64,000 nucleotides of DNA from Rachycentron canadum (GCA_038496675.1 CM076669.1:2866746-2930745), one strand, 5' to 3'; shown: positions 1-12,423, numbered from the stretch's first letter. The notes: generated by a model from the letters alone, not told the origin. Translations and numbers: made by a program.

Positions 1-203
1 AACTAAATCAGTAAAGTGCTACTATAAATTATTATTAAGGTGACTAGTTCAATTTAGTGTCTTCATCTTAGTGTCATCATTGTTTATATTTTCATGCTCC
101 ATGTTGTGTGTTATCTGTTCTGCATTTTGTAACTGTATGCTCCAACCATCATACAGAGTATTACACAGTATTAATACAGATATACAACATCTGTGTCTCT
201 TAG

Positions 204-367
204 CCTCAAGTCATGAGTCAGAGGAGAAGCCACCCTCACCCCAGTCGAGGTCAGAAAGAGGGACACTCACGTCACACTCTGCCACAGCTCTTGACCCCTC
301 AGATCCCTCCTACAGAAACTATTTTACCAAAATCCAGGCAGAGCTCAGCCCTCAGAAGAGCCCTGCT
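204..367 (+). CDS. Unidentified gene, internal exon 1 of those visible
   Basis: An open stretch follows an acceptor (ctcttag, AG at 202-203) and ends at a good donor (CT|GTGAGT, from 368). It encodes a hydrophilic, Ser/Glu/Pro-rich segment (S-S-H-E-S-E-E-K-P-P-S-P), then D-P-S-D-P-S-Y-R-N-Y-F and Q-A-E-L-S-P-Q-K-S-P. Composition suggests a disordered region with S-P phosphosites. The exon ends on a codon boundary (phase 0), matching the start of the next candidate exon at 685. I do not recognise the family. The gene starts upstream of the window. Confidence 0.5.
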
Positions 368-684
368 GTGAGTTACAAGATATCTGATGAAAAATGCATT
401 GGTAATAAAGCCTGTAACTGAATGCTAAATAGACATCTAGACTCTAGAAGCATAATCTTCACTCCTCTGACAGAATACTGACTTTCCCTTTCCTCCCCTT
501 CCTACTGCCATGTATCATCACTCCTTTTTTCCATTTTCCACCCTTTTTTGTCCCCTTTAATCCACGTCCTCATCAACTTCTCACAACTCCTCTTTCTCCT
601 CTGCAATCCCTTTTGGTCTCTCCTACATCTCACCTTTGTACTTCACCTTTTCTTCCTCCTCCTCTTTGCCTGTCCTCTCTACAG

Positions 685-773
685 GAGCTAGCTTCCATCA
701 GGAGGCGGGAGCAGCTGGTTAGAGAGGCTATAGTGGGGAGGAGTCCAGGGGTCTACAGCCAGCTCTTCAAAAG
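685..773 (+). CDS. Unidentified gene, internal exon 2
   Basis: It is preceded by a long pyrimidine-rich stretch (about 480-684) and the acceptor ctctacag. It encodes E-L-A-S-I-R-R-R-E-Q-L-V-R-E-A-I-V-G-R, a charged probable helix, then S-P-G-V-Y-S-Q-L-F-K-R. It starts in phase 0 as the previous exon requires and ends with two bases of a codon before G|GTTCAA, a weak donor. The 1188-1256 exon supplies the missing base. Read-through past 773 keeps the frame open to a stop near 883, so an alternative end is possible. Confidence 0.5.
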
Positions 774-1187
774 GTTCAATATAAGTAGCACGTACTCCAC
801 TCCACTTGAGTGCTTAATTTCAAGTGGGCGCTCTCAAATGGGCCAATTTGGTTTAATTGGAGCACTTGTCCTAATTGCGTATTGATGGTTTGTTTTGGGT
901 TAGTGTTTGACCTTGAGGGTGAAGTGGCAGGTGCCCAAATTATTTGAATCTAACTGTTTGTTAATGGGCTTGTGTAGTGGCGCTTTCCACTCAGTCCTAA
1001 AATATACCTGTATCTGTCACTTCTTCTAACCAGCAATATAACAACCAATATGCATGAAAACAAGAATGAATGATTGCATATTTTATTCAAATGGACTCTG
1101 TTAATGTGTGTGAAATTGCTTTTCTCTATGATTAATGCTAGTGAAGAAGAATTATTGAATTTAGTCTTGTTTTTTTGTTGATGACAG

Positions 1188-1256
1188 CTCTCCTCAAACA
1201 GCACCATCATCACGGCAGAATCACAATCCTGGTACCCATTTTAGTGATGACAGCAG
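1188..1256 (+). CDS. Unidentified gene, internal exon 3 (short, 69 nt)
   Basis: A short exon between acceptor tgatgacag and the strong donor CAG|GTAAGA at 1257. It was found only by phase tracking. One base completes the split codon from 773, 22 codons follow (S-P-Q-T-A-P-S-S-R-Q-N-H-N-P-G-T-H-F-S-D-D), and two bases are left for the next exon. Composition (Ser, Pro, Gln, Asn) continues the disordered character of the neighbouring exons. Confidence 0.45.
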
Positions 1257-2548
1257 GTAAGAACGTACGTTCATGCACACAGACAAATGTATGACATGTA
1301 CACCTTCGGGTGCTCTGTACATACATACCAAAGCAGTTAAAATGCACTTTTAGGGCCAGATGTTACTGTATAAGAATAACAGATGCATAGACATACTTCA
1401 AAGTGATATGAAATTTCACTCTGTAATGGTTTCTAAATCTATAATAATAGCTTTTTTTGATTTATGATAAGGGGGGCAGATCCATAAGAAATCTTAAAAG
1501 GCGAAAACCAGGAAACTGCTTTGTGGTAGTATTTTTTTCTCTCTAGGTCTGTTTTTACAACATATGTGCATTTTACTGGTACAAGCCATGTGGGGACAAA
1601 TCTAAGCATACATCCCACACACATGCACAAGACACACACTTGCTTACACACAAAGACACCCACTTACAAATTCAGATTTTCCAGCTTTTGCTGTACACTT
1701 ACACTGAATAAACAGGCTCACTGCACAGATATGGATTTAATTAGTCATACATTGACATAATATATGTGGTTATGTGGGTGTGCTATGCATGAAGCAGCAC
1801 ACAGCTTTCTCTTGCCTGCACAAATTAGCAACATTTTACTTCATTACTTTTCCTCAAAAGTATACATTAAAGATACAGAGATACAGTGAGTGTTCAGCCA
1901 AATGAATTTGATGCCTGTGGGATCATGTTCTGAAAAGACAAGTTTCATACAACTTGTTAAAAATCTTCAGGTTCTGTCAGCACAGTATGAATGATACATG
2001 CCCCCAGTGTTTACAGTTAGCATTACTCAGCCCTTCAGTATTTCTGTAGAGGATTCCAGACACCTGTGTACTTGTTAATGTTCTTAACAGGTATCTGTCT
2101 TTACTTGTGTGTTTCTATCTCACATATTCTCACGGAAGATCATGTTGAATTTCTCTGATGGGATTTTTGGGATTCTTGTATGAGTTGGTGTGCATGTGTG
2201 CTTGCTTGTGTATAGTCAGACTTCATAGAATAGTTTGAATGAAGAAAATAAAACAAAAACTTGCACCGGTTTGTTTATTGAGTACCAATAGTCATCCATT
2301 ATCACATCACATTATTGATATTGTGGCATTCGGACTGATCCTATTCCCAGTGTGATGGTTGCATTTTCAAATCCACATCTCTCTCGTTTTTGTGTTTTTC
2401 TCAATTTTGCCAACATTCCCCCTGAATAACCTTACACCTCTTTCTGAGTTAAAGTCCCCCTCACTTTTCTATCCTCATCTCTCTCACCCCACAACTTTCT
2501 ATCTGTGGTTTATCTTTCCCTCTATCCCTTCTTTTTCCTTTTGACAAG

Positions 2549-2670
2549 CAGCTCAGATGAGTCTCGTGCCAGTTCAGCACTGTCTGTTCCCAGTTCAGCT
2601 GGGGCCTTGTCTGGCTTAGTGGAACCGCTAGATGTCTCTGTCCTGGGACACGCCCTGGAAACACTCAAAG
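2549..2670 (+). CDS. Unidentified gene, internal exon 4 with tandem acceptor
   Basis: The acceptor lies in a tandem aagcag context, so splicing may start at 2549 or 2552. Both keep frame and differ by one serine. It encodes S-D-E-S-R-A-S-S-A-L-S-V-P-S-S-A-G followed by a less disordered stretch G-L-V-E-P-L-D-V-S-V-L-G-H-A-L-E-T-L-K. One base remains at the donor (AAAG|GTTATT), which is completed by the exon at 2912. The upstream intron ends in a typical pyrimidine-rich tract (2440-2540). Function unknown. Confidence 0.5.
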
Positions 2671-2714
2671 GTTATTATTGCTTGTTTGTTTGCTTGTCAT
2701 TTATATTTACAGTA

Positions 2715-2719
2715 TATGT

Positions 2720-2762
<43 letters not shown>

Positions 2763-2772
2763 TGTGTGTGTG
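2715..2772. repeat. (GT)n microsatellite
   Basis: Nearly pure GT repeats with a few interruptions, lying just inside the intron after the exon that ends at 2670. Confidence 0.95.
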
Positions 2773-2911
2773 AATTTTCCATGTATATTTTGGTCATCAT
2801 CAACAGTGATAACACCATACATCATATTATAAGATAATAAAACCAACTCTATGAAGTTGATTTGTTGGTGTGTTTTCATATCTTATATCACATAAAACAT
2901 TTCAATTTCAG

Positions 2912-3103
2912 ACCAAAATCATGATGCCCCGCATCCAGATTCAGACAGACTAGCTGCGGTCATGTCCCCCTCTTCTGATAGACGTCCTGGATCCAACATC
3001 AAACCCATCCTGCCACCGATCCCCACTGGACGCAAGACCCCTGTAGCCCCCAGCCCGGCTCCTTCTCCAAGACCCAGCCCAAATACAGCTGTCAGAGAGG
3101 GAG
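2912..3103 (+). CDS. Unidentified gene, internal or terminal exon 5 (Pro-rich)
   Basis: Acceptor tttcaatttcag precedes it. The first two bases complete an Asp codon from the previous exon. It encodes a basic, proline-rich tail (N-I-K-P-I-L-P-P-I-P-T-G-R-K-T-P, then A-P-S-P-A-P-S-P-R-P-S-P), as in SH3- or WW-binding or otherwise disordered regions. It can splice at G|GTGATG (3104) to the candidate exon at 9413 in the matching phase, or read on for seven codons to a TAA at 3124-3126. Two alternative C-termini are therefore possible. I do not recognise the protein. Confidence 0.5.
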
Positions 3104-5164
3104 GTGATGCAAACATGGCCCAATAACTTTTAAAGATTTAGGGTATCTGATATCTAAAAAAGTTGTAAATATTCAAAGTAACAACTTTTTGTAAGAATAG
3201 AATTTTAACATTAGATAAAAATGAAATGAAGTTGGCAGTCCACCACAAAACTACACATTAGTTACATTAGACTGTGATCTGTTGTACCCAAGCAATACTT
3301 GAGATTAGGTTTCACATTCAGCATTTGCCTTTTCCTCTGCACTGTCACTCGTGCCACAACATGTCAGGATATTCTGCACTTGCTATATACTATATACATG
3401 CTAAGTGGTGCCAGTAATGACCATATATAAGGTAACTACACTATAATTAGAGGTAAAGTTACGCTTTTCTTCATTGTAGGATTACTGTCTTACTGGCCTG
3501 AAGGTATACAGTGTTGACATATACGATGATTCAGGCTCACACACGTATTGATTGAAGTGTGTCCACTAGTGTGCTGAAGAAAAGAGCTCCTTTTATCTTT
3601 TCATATTAATATGTACAGATTCATGACAATGGGAGGAATCTGTACATCTTGGAAAAGTTCATGACTACAAAATATGCAGTACATGTCATGTTTTATGAAT
3701 GTGGCATTAATTTTCCTGACAGTGAAGTGGTATTATACTTCCTACTGTTCAGTAATCTCATCAAATAGAATTTTCCATTGACATCTAGATACTGATCTTT
3801 TATGTGTTGCGTAGAGCTCTTGTCATCGGATGATAAATACATCATTAATCTTTATCTCCTCTGATGGGATTATTTATTCAACTGGAAATGCATTCATATG
3901 GAAGTTGTTGACAGGTATTAAACAGTGCACCATCGCAAACAAGTTAGTGTGTTTGTGTCATTTTGTGTATGTGTGTGTGTGGTGCACACAGCATGCATGT
4001 GCATCCATATGTTTGCGATTTTGGCAAACGTTCATTGGTGCTTCAGAGTAAATTGAAATTGCCATCTGTCACAAACGTGTGCACTGCTTATTTAACCGGT
4101 GCCTCAGCCAGTCTGCTCGTGGGCATGTGTGAATGTGCACATACAGTATGCATGTTCTGTTTTCTGGACTGTATGTGTGTGTGCGGCACTGTGACACACT
4201 CAAAACACACCTGGCCATCCATCACTGTCTTGTCTTTCAGGGAGCAGATGTTGCAACCCTGTCATAATTCTTTTGCAGTTTGAAACCAGACAGTGTCTTA
4301 AGGGCCCCTGTGGTCTAACCTACTTACACTGCAGTCTTCAATCCTTTCTATAGCTTACCGTAGACTAACATGCCATCTTTGTCTGATTCACATTGAATAA
4401 AGAATGTGTATGCTGAAGGTTTGCAAAAGAGATAACATAAGGTTCAGGTGAGAGGACAATTGATTGATAACTTTGCTTCTTGTCATTTTGGATGTATATA
4501 TTTACCCTCTAACACTTTTACTTGCCTTTGTCTTTGCTATTTTTCACTGTGTCTGTTACTATCTGTCTGTCTTTGTGCAGCTGCTACTGTTCATAGTAAA
4601 TCTCAGATAGATTCTAGATAGCTACTAATTATTTTGTGTACCTTCTGATGATTGTGACGTAACATATGCATGACAGTTGTGTGTAAGAGCAACATTTGTT
4701 TGTCTGTGCTGGATTCTCTGCGTCATAAAAAAATTGTCCATCACAAAAAGTTTAAAGAGCATAGTCTGTATGTGTGCGTGAGCGTGTGCATGCGTGAGTG
4801 TGTGCGTGTGAGTGCAGCATTCTGTCTTCCGAACCACTCGTCTTCCCTCACTTCACCAGCTACTGAAAAATAAACATGTCACACACTTTCATCTAGACAT
4901 AACTCCTCAAGACAGTGACACTTTTCACCACAAAAAGGAGAACACATTTTCTGGGAGAAACAAAGAGTTGTGTCTGAGATTTATGTCTGCAGGACAACGT
5001 TGTTACAGCATAGATATGCAGAAGCGTGTTATCAATTTTCACAAAGCTGGAGTGCCCAATGTTATGAATTCATTTTTCATGATATTTGTAAGACTTGAAC
5101 AATGGGAGGAAAGAGAATTAATCTATATTTCCATTCTGGAGAGGATGTTGTAATAAATAACAGA

Positions 5165-5835
5165 AATGGTAAGAAACACCACATTTAGATTTGTTGTTTA
5201 ACTAATGCTATAATGAACATATGTAATTTTTTCTCAGTCTCTTTATTAGAATACAACCAGAAAATACAGGACATGTGTAGCAGTATTAAAAAACAGAAAA
5301 AATGGAATGGAGCTCTGATTAATGTCATTGCTAACATCTGTATTTGTTGACTATTTCATGTTAAAATGACCCTATGAAAAAGGTCCATTGCACCAGGTTA
5401 GTGCAAGACATGCGCATTACATTGAGCATTACAAACACATGTTGTTTGAGGTTAACTCTTTGGAAGCTGCTAATATGTATAAGACCAACTTTAAATCACA
5501 TCATTCCATTCAAAATGACAAAGATCACAGAGTTTGACAAACATAAAATCATAATTTTGCATCATCAAGGCCACTCTCAAAGGGGCTCCTTTCTATTTAG
5601 GTTTAAGAGCCAGGTTCCTGCTGTTGCTCAAGTGTAAGGGGAGGTCACACTAAATACTTACCACTTTAGCCTATAAAAGCTGTTTTTTTTTTTTTTTGAG
5701 ATTTTTTTTTGAGATTTTTAATACTGAAAAAAACATTTCCTGTATTTTCTGGTTGTATTCTAATAAAGAGAAATAATTATGTATGGTCATTATAGCATTG
5801 CTAAAACAACAAATCTAAGGGTGTCCTAAGACTTT

Positions 5836-5838
<3 letters not shown>
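5165..5838. mobile_element. Tc1/mariner-like element relic with about 100-bp inverted ends
   Basis: The left arm (about 5169-5272) and right arm (about 5733-5838) are imperfect inverted copies. Both contain TTAGATTTGTTGTTT, then AATGCTATAATGA, then TTTATTAGAATACAACCAGA and AAATACAGGA. The outermost 15-20 bp have diverged, so the exact left end is uncertain. The right end abuts an (AT)n run. Between the arms, 5515-5580 reads T-K-I-T-E-F-D-K-H-K-I-I-I-L-H-H, which resembles the start of the DNA-binding region of Tc1-type transposases. The frame is then lost, so the copy is internally deleted and inactive. Confidence 0.7.

Positions 5839-5893
<55 letters not shown>
5839..5893. repeat. Compound (AT)n-(AC)n microsatellite
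   Basis: Alternating AT then AC dinucleotides directly abut the right end of the Tc1-like relic. Insertion at a TA-rich site is expected for this family. Confidence 0.95.
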
Positions 5894-8195
5894 ATGAGCC
5901 TCTGACCTGCCCTGCGTAGATAAAAAGAAACTCCCAAAATATTTCAAGTATGAGATGGTCTTTCAAAGAGCCAATGTATGCAGTCATGTTCAGTAGTTAA
6001 TTTTAGTTTAATAAAATGACTCATATTTTTAGAGCTATTTCCACACTCTATTTCACTGTGCTAACACAGGATAAAGCTCTGGTTGAACATGTTATCATTC
6101 TCAGACAGTTCAAGAAATAATCCAGGGTTTGTTTTTTTTTTTTTTTAAAAACCAATCTGAATAGTCAACGGTGGAGCTAAAACGCACTGTGCCCACAGGT
6201 ACATTGTTCAAATATAATACTGTCTAAGTCAAACTTACACTTACTTAGAGATTCATTTCTTCATCTATCCTCTACCCATTGTGATAGATGAGATCCTTCT
6301 TGCCTGGTCCTTCAGTCTTTGTAATACCTGGCCCTCTGACCAGGTGCACACAACCATCATGATAGTTATACTGCATCTGTACTGTGACAGTGATTTGTTA
6401 CTTGGTAAAGGACAGTTAGTTAGTTTCCCACACTATGGATTTTCTTTTTACAATATCTTGTGAAAAGATGGGAGGAGAGAGGGAGGGTTATGAGGCTGAG
6501 AATGGACTCGGAAAATAGCCTGTGAAAGTACAATAATATGTTACAGACACAGCTGTTAACATGGTAACTCACCTCACGCATGTGGAGCACACAGCGTGAC
6601 GGAGGAGCAGGGACACAACTGCTCATTTCAAGCTCAGATACATATTTATTCTTATAGATGAATTCATACTCTCCATCTTTGTTAATCCCTGATGCTCGTA
6701 ATATAATTTTTGGATTTTGTTTGTGTCTTCATTTGAAAGTTTTGATGAAAGCACAGGTGGTTTGAAGAAAGGACAGTGAATTGATAGCACTTGACACAGA
6801 GCACTGATATCATTTGTACACTTGCATCAGTAATTCTTTTAGTGTAGATCTCTTTAGACAGTTCCTTGAACAGAGAGATCAGTGAAGGTGAAGGACTATG
6901 AGAGTGGACAGGTCCCACGTGTTTTGGATTTGTGCTGAACTTGCTGTTTTGATTACTGCTGGAAGGCACTGTATGTTGGAACAGCATGGATAACTTCCTG
7001 CAGCACTGACCACTGGCATGTGCTGGACTCTTTTACATAACTTTATCTCTCAGTTTCATTCTTTCTGCAGTATATTTACTCAAGAACTGTAATTATGTGC
7101 AATTTCAACATGCCTGTACTTGACTGCCGTATTTCTGTTTGAAGCTATGTCATAGTTTGATCCTACTACTTATTATTAGTTACTAGTTATGAGTAATCAT
7201 GAATTTTATACTTACTACACAGTCTACATTTATTTCACTTCGATTAAATTAATAGTTTACACACAAACCACTTGAGCAGCTTGTAATATACGATGCATCT
7301 TTAGTTGAGTAGTTGAGCATTATGTAGTAATGAACAGTTCAAATAATCAAATAATAAAATGTGTCTTATAATATACAGTAACACAAAAGAGAACACTCTC
7401 TAAATGAAAACCTTTACATGTGATGCCTTGGTAAGTTTTGCTGTACATAATATAAATATAAATATCTTTGAGTATAGTAACAGTGGTTTTGCAACTTTTG
7501 ACTAAAGGATACTTCTACTATCACTTCTCTCACATCACAGACAGACACACACGTTAAGCACATATAAACGCAACTTGTGTACTCTGTGTAGACATTCATG
7601 ATGTAGTTGGTTCTGTAAGAATAGCTGAACTGGGTTGTATACAGTACGTTTCCACTTATAATCAGCCTAAAGAAGCTTCTTTTCGGTCTAGGTCCTTTAG
7701 GTGAAGTGCTTATCTCGCTTGCCAAGTATTTTCTTCCAGTATGTGATCACAGACTAAATAAGCATAAATGATGCTTCAACTGAAGGGTAAGCGCTACAGA
7801 TTGGAGCCTGTTACTAATGGTGAAGACTATTTCAGCAGGAACACTCTGGATTTATCGCTGCAACCTTTGTGCGTTTGTGTAAAGGATGTTGGAATAGGTC
7901 AGAGTGGTGATATAATGAAACCTAAATAAGACACACACAACACACACACCTCTGCATTAACTCTGCCGCATGATGTGGCGCCACACTCAGTAACTATGGC
8001 AACGGCACTCTGCACTGCACCTCCCTGTGTGTGTGTGCGTTTGTGTGTGTGTATGTGTATATAACTCCTCACTGTGTTCCCTGCGGACAGATTAATTCCC
8101 TGCCAGATTCATTCCCTGTCAACTTGCTGAAACAAAAAGTTTCTGTTTTAATTAGTTCGGTGCAGTGTCTCGCTTCATCTATCTATCTGTATAGT

Positions 8196-8260
8196 GTCTC
8201 TCTCTCTCACTTTCACTGTCTCTCTCTCTCTCTCTCTCTGTCGCTCTCTTTCCTCCTTCA
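8196..8260. repeat. (CT)n-rich tract
   Basis: Runs of TCTC with short interruptions, in an intron or intergenic context. Confidence 0.85.
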
Positions 8261-8511
8261 CTCTTCCTCTTGGTCTCTTGTGTAATTAAAGACAGTCAGC
8301 GCAGATAATAGAACCGTAATAGTGTGTAATTGCAATAATCAATACAGAATGCATTCTAAGGGAGTCACAATTTGTCAATATACAGACTTACACAGAGGTG
8401 GGAGGATGTCACACAGAAAATGCAAACAAACTTTGTATGCAGCAGGTCCTCAATTCACTGTTTGTGTACTTTTACAGTAACCCATCACAGCATGCATTAG
8501 CCTTAAACAAA

Positions 8512-8775
8512 TGGTTTGACATTTTGGAGATGTTTATTCACTTTCTTAGATTGATTTGACTGCATGGTAAATATAAAGACACATCCAGCAGCCGATTAGC
8601 TTAGCTTAGCATAAAGACAGGAATGAGGAGGAAGCAGCTAGCCCGAGCTAGCCTGGACCTGTCAACTGATTAAACAAGTGAAATATGATGTGTTAATCAG
8701 CGGCCTTGGAGATGTTGGTATCATATATTATTACCTCTGACAGAGCCTGGGCAGCTGTAACTACAGGTTTGAAGA
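8512..8775. repeat. Interspersed repeat of a type common in percomorph fish
   Basis: The segment starts GGTTTGACATTTTGGAGAT, continues with ATGGTAAATATAAAG, and has the distinctive GATTAGCTTAGCTTAGCATA followed by AAGACAGGAATGAG and CAGCTAGCC. From memory this order is typical of an abundant teleost repeat. The second half (TGTGTTAATCAGCGGCCTTGG ... CTGACAGAGCCTGGGCAGCTG) resembles the same family in the opposite orientation, so the copy may be rearranged or two fused fragments. Confidence 0.55.
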
Positions 8776-9412
8776 GGTGCAGTGTTGTAACAAACTCTTA
8801 TTCCTGAGAAGCACCGTCATCTCTTTTTTGCTGTCAGGCTGTTTATCTGATTTGCATGTTGCTTTGTAAATGTCTGACATTGTTAGGAAAAGACTTTCTC
8901 CTGGGTGCCATGATGAGCAAACTGTAAACAATTATTTTCATGTGTGTGTATTTGTGGTTGTGTGTGTTGACAGATGTGAGTGTGCTTAATTCTTCCCTAT
9001 TCTTTTCAGATTTCTGTATTATCATATTTTCTTTTTCTAGTTATATTAATATGTATTTTTTACACACAGCAACAGTTGTCATCTTCTTGTCAATCTTATG
9101 TTCCATCTACATTTGTCTAACAGAGCAATTCAAAATGTTTTGTCCACAGAGATGATTTTTAGACAAATTATAATAATGGACTTGAAAATCACTGTATGTG
9201 TAGCATTTTGATTGATGTAACACACAAACCAAACCACCACTGTTCAGCGTTTGTTTTTTAGCTAGCTTGCAAACATTAGAGTTGACAAGCAATAATGTCC
9301 AAAAAGTCCACAAACAGAAGACTAAACTGGACAGAGGACGAAACACACACACACACACGTATATATGTCCATCTTTCTCTATCTCATACTTCATCTGGCT
9401 GGTCCCCCTCAG

Positions 9413-9626
9413 GCTGTGGGTCAGGCGGAGGAAGATCTCAGTCGGTGGAGGTGGACATGCCCAGACAAATACCCTCACTGGAGCAACACTGCCCCCTCCA
9501 GGGTGGGCTGACCTCAAATGGGATCCAGGGAATGGCCTGCCTGAGGGGAGCAGGCTCCAGCTGTGCTGAGCAATGGAAGAAAAAGCAGAAAGGATGGTTG
9601 TGTTTGTGTGTTTATTTAATAGTCAG
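9413..9626 (+). CDS. Candidate sixth exon of the unidentified gene
   Basis: A GC-rich open stretch follows a good acceptor (ggtccccctcag, AG at 9411-9412). Two bases complete the split Gly codon left at 3103, giving G-C-G-S-G-G-G-R-S-Q-S-V-E-V-D-M. The frame stays open to a TGA at 9628-9630 that overlaps a strong donor (CAG|GTGAGG at 9627). The exon may end at that donor, at an earlier GT, or be terminal. The last codons (W-L-C-L-C-V-Y) look like intron sequence, so the true end may be near 9570. The 6.3-kb intron before it is long for this gene. Confidence 0.3.
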
Positions 9627-10965
9627 GTGAGGTTTTACAGTTTGAGAGTGTGTGTGTGTGTCTGGTGCGACCGAGAAAGTGTGCATGTGTGAGTTTGTAC
9701 ACTTATTCGATCTTTTCTTTGCTTTTTAAGGGTTTTGACCTTTGAGCATACTTTTGACCTTTGCTTTGGCACCAGCTCTCTAAAGGGTGACAACAGCAGC
9801 TTTCATAAACCTCCTCATCTTCACCCATCCCCCATCTCTCTCTTTATCTCCGACTGTCTCTCCTTTCTCTCTGCTCCTCCACGTGTCTCTCTACTTCTGC
9901 AGATGTCTGCCTCTTCACCTCCTCTACATGTTGTCTCCATCACTTCCATTTCTCTGTCTCCTACTCTTTCCTCTCCCGTGAGAAATGCTGAACCATATTG
10001 TAACAGCCAGAAAGGGTAGACCCTGCCAAAAACGCACCATGTGTTAGCAATAACCTTCCTTTTGGTCATTCTTTTCTCTTTTTTTTTTCTTTCATGCTTC
10101 TGCTTCTCTTCCTTCAGGAGCTTTGTATTTCATGGTGTCAGTCAAAAATCATCACCTTTTAGCTGTTTTACTCAAGCCTCTTCCATTTCTGCATCACTCC
10201 AGCCTCTGGAAGTCTTCCCATTACCTTCCCATTCACTCTCAGTCACTGTACCTCCTGCTTTCACTGCGTCCTTTTCCCAGCCTCTCATGTGACAAAAGTT
10301 GTTGCCATGTACACCCACAGTCCGCTTCACATGAAATCGAGCAGCCCGCTGAATATTTCCCCGATGTAACCTCGGGAGGTACAGGCTCTAACTGCATCCA
10401 ACAAATTACTGTCCTCGCCCCCCTACATCAGTGCCATGCATATTAAATTTGACCAAAGAGGGACATTTGAAAGGGCATGTGATGAGAGGGAAGAAAGAGG
10501 GATTATGAGGACAAAGGTTATATGATGGTAGTGAAAATCCTCAGTTGTCCCCACTTTGAAATCTTTCACACAGCCATATGGTCAGGCCCTAATGACTTTA
10601 TGATCTGTTTATTCCCTGTTTGTGTTTGAGAGTGTGTGATGTCAAGAAAGATCATTTTGGCATGTGTATGAATGTGTGTTTGTCTTTACTTCAATTTTGT
10701 TTTTTGTCCATGAAATCTGATCAACGTAAAAGTCTGTCCATGGAAACCCCGGCTGCAGCTCATGAAACACCAGGTCATATCTGTCTGGCTGTGATGTTTA
10801 TATGCAAAAATCTACTTTTCCTGAATTTTTATGCAAACACTTACTTTCGTATAATGCACATGAAGCAGCAGTCTTCCCCCTCCAGCCATTTTCCGTTCCG
10901 CTGAGTACTACCACAGCGCTCCAGTGACCTGCTCTCATGAAGACACACAGCAGACTTGTCTCTGC

Positions 10966-10966
<1 letters not shown>

Positions 10967-11012
<46 letters not shown>
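10967..11012. repeat. (GT)n microsatellite
   Basis: A pure GT run of about 23 units. Confidence 0.95.
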
Positions 11013-11014
<2 letters not shown>

Positions 11015-12419
11015 ATCTCTCAGCCGTAGCCAACATGCAATATTGTACAACACAAAAAGACACATTCCACTGAGTTCACTGCCTGACTGATGGAGGGATT
11101 GCGTTTATATTTATACTGGATACACAGAGTCCTCAGGTATGAGCTCATTTTCCTGGTTAAGGTCAAAGTCAGGATACAGTGAATGCAGTGGAAACACTCA
11201 CCCGTGAATAAGAACTCAGAAGATTCTGAGTATCAGACAAAAAACACAACAGATACATACACTCGATACTTTACTGTGAGAGATGATGAAGGTGATTTTT
11301 TTCTTAATGTCAACTAATCCTGAATCCAAAGTCAGATACCATTTGTTACCTTCATTACTGTCTTTTAAGACACACTAACCTTCAATATGATCAACATGAG
11401 CGCTGTAGTTTTTGATACAGTTACAATTTTGATACAATCCCACATAAAGTTTCCTGTTGCTGCACATTACTAGTGAACCAAATGTGTATTAATCCACCGC
11501 TTAAAATAGTCCCCAACACATGCACTATATACTCCTGTTTGAACAAAATGTGCTTCACGTTCAAAATATAAAAATATATATCCATGAGCTGATTATACAG
11601 ACAGTATTGACAGATGGACTAATGTTTTGCTGACAAAAACAAAACTATGAAATACCGCCAGCCTCATCCATTAAGACTGATACCATTATCGCCATTGTAT
11701 ATTGGATCGTTTTCCCCTACTCAACACAAACACACTCTACTAGTCACGCTGTTATTTAATTGCATTGCATCATTGTTCTATACTAGTACTGATGTGACGT
11801 CTTCACACCTGAGCAAACTGTCCTTCACAGACCTGCTCTGTGAGCTCAGTGAAATTCAGTTCTGCTCTGCTCACTAAAGCTGGATTAGGTTTAGCAGTGC
11901 AGAAAAAACACAAAGTCATAAGTCTTGTAGTAAACTCCTTCAACACAATAACATTTATAACTGAACTCATTTTGGTTTCAATAAAGACTGTGTTTCTAAC
12001 TGGGGATCAGTACAAATTGTCAACTGTTAAATAAACATACATTTATGGTAATGTACATTTACCATAGCAATAATTTTCAGTTTCTTTCTGCCAGATGGAT
12101 TGTACAGAGGTTGATGTTTTTAGCATTCTGTCAGTCCTGTCTACTTTTCTCATCTACTCTCTGAGACGAGGTCAAGTTTAATTAGCTAAAGTTTAGACCA
12201 AATTTGTGTGCTTTTACCAAGCTGTATGATTTCACAGAACATCTGGATTTACAAGTCAGTAGCTTAACCCGCTGATGTTTGTGCTTTGCAGCCAAACGTT
12301 TGGGCTGCCAAGTGAGAGGACTCTGTATGCGTTTGCAGGATGGAGTTCAGCAGGCAGGCAAGGACCCTGCCTGATAAATCATTCAAAATAACTGTAACAC
12401 TCAGATGAATTAAGGTGCA

Positions 12420-12423
<4 letters not shown>

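Larger units (their letters stand above)
3127..9412 (+). other. Non-coding stretch of contig A (probable intron)
   Basis: AT-rich sequence with no open frame that looks like a conserved protein on either strand. It contains TG-rich tracts (3950-4180, 4770-4820, 8029-8060), a Tc1-like relic (5165-5838), an (AT)n-(AC)n tract (5839-5893), a (CT)n tract (8196-8260) and a percomorph-type repeat (8512-8775). If the exon at 9413 belongs to the upstream gene this is one intron; otherwise it is intergenic. Confidence 0.4.

Noticed and set aside
9107..9517. 136-codon open frame on the minus strand
   Set aside because: Antisense to a better-supported candidate exon; contains a CA-repeat stretch and no motif.
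10319..10445. Possible short exon after ccacag on contig A
   Set aside because: No phase match with neighbouring exons and no recognisable protein; could be chance.
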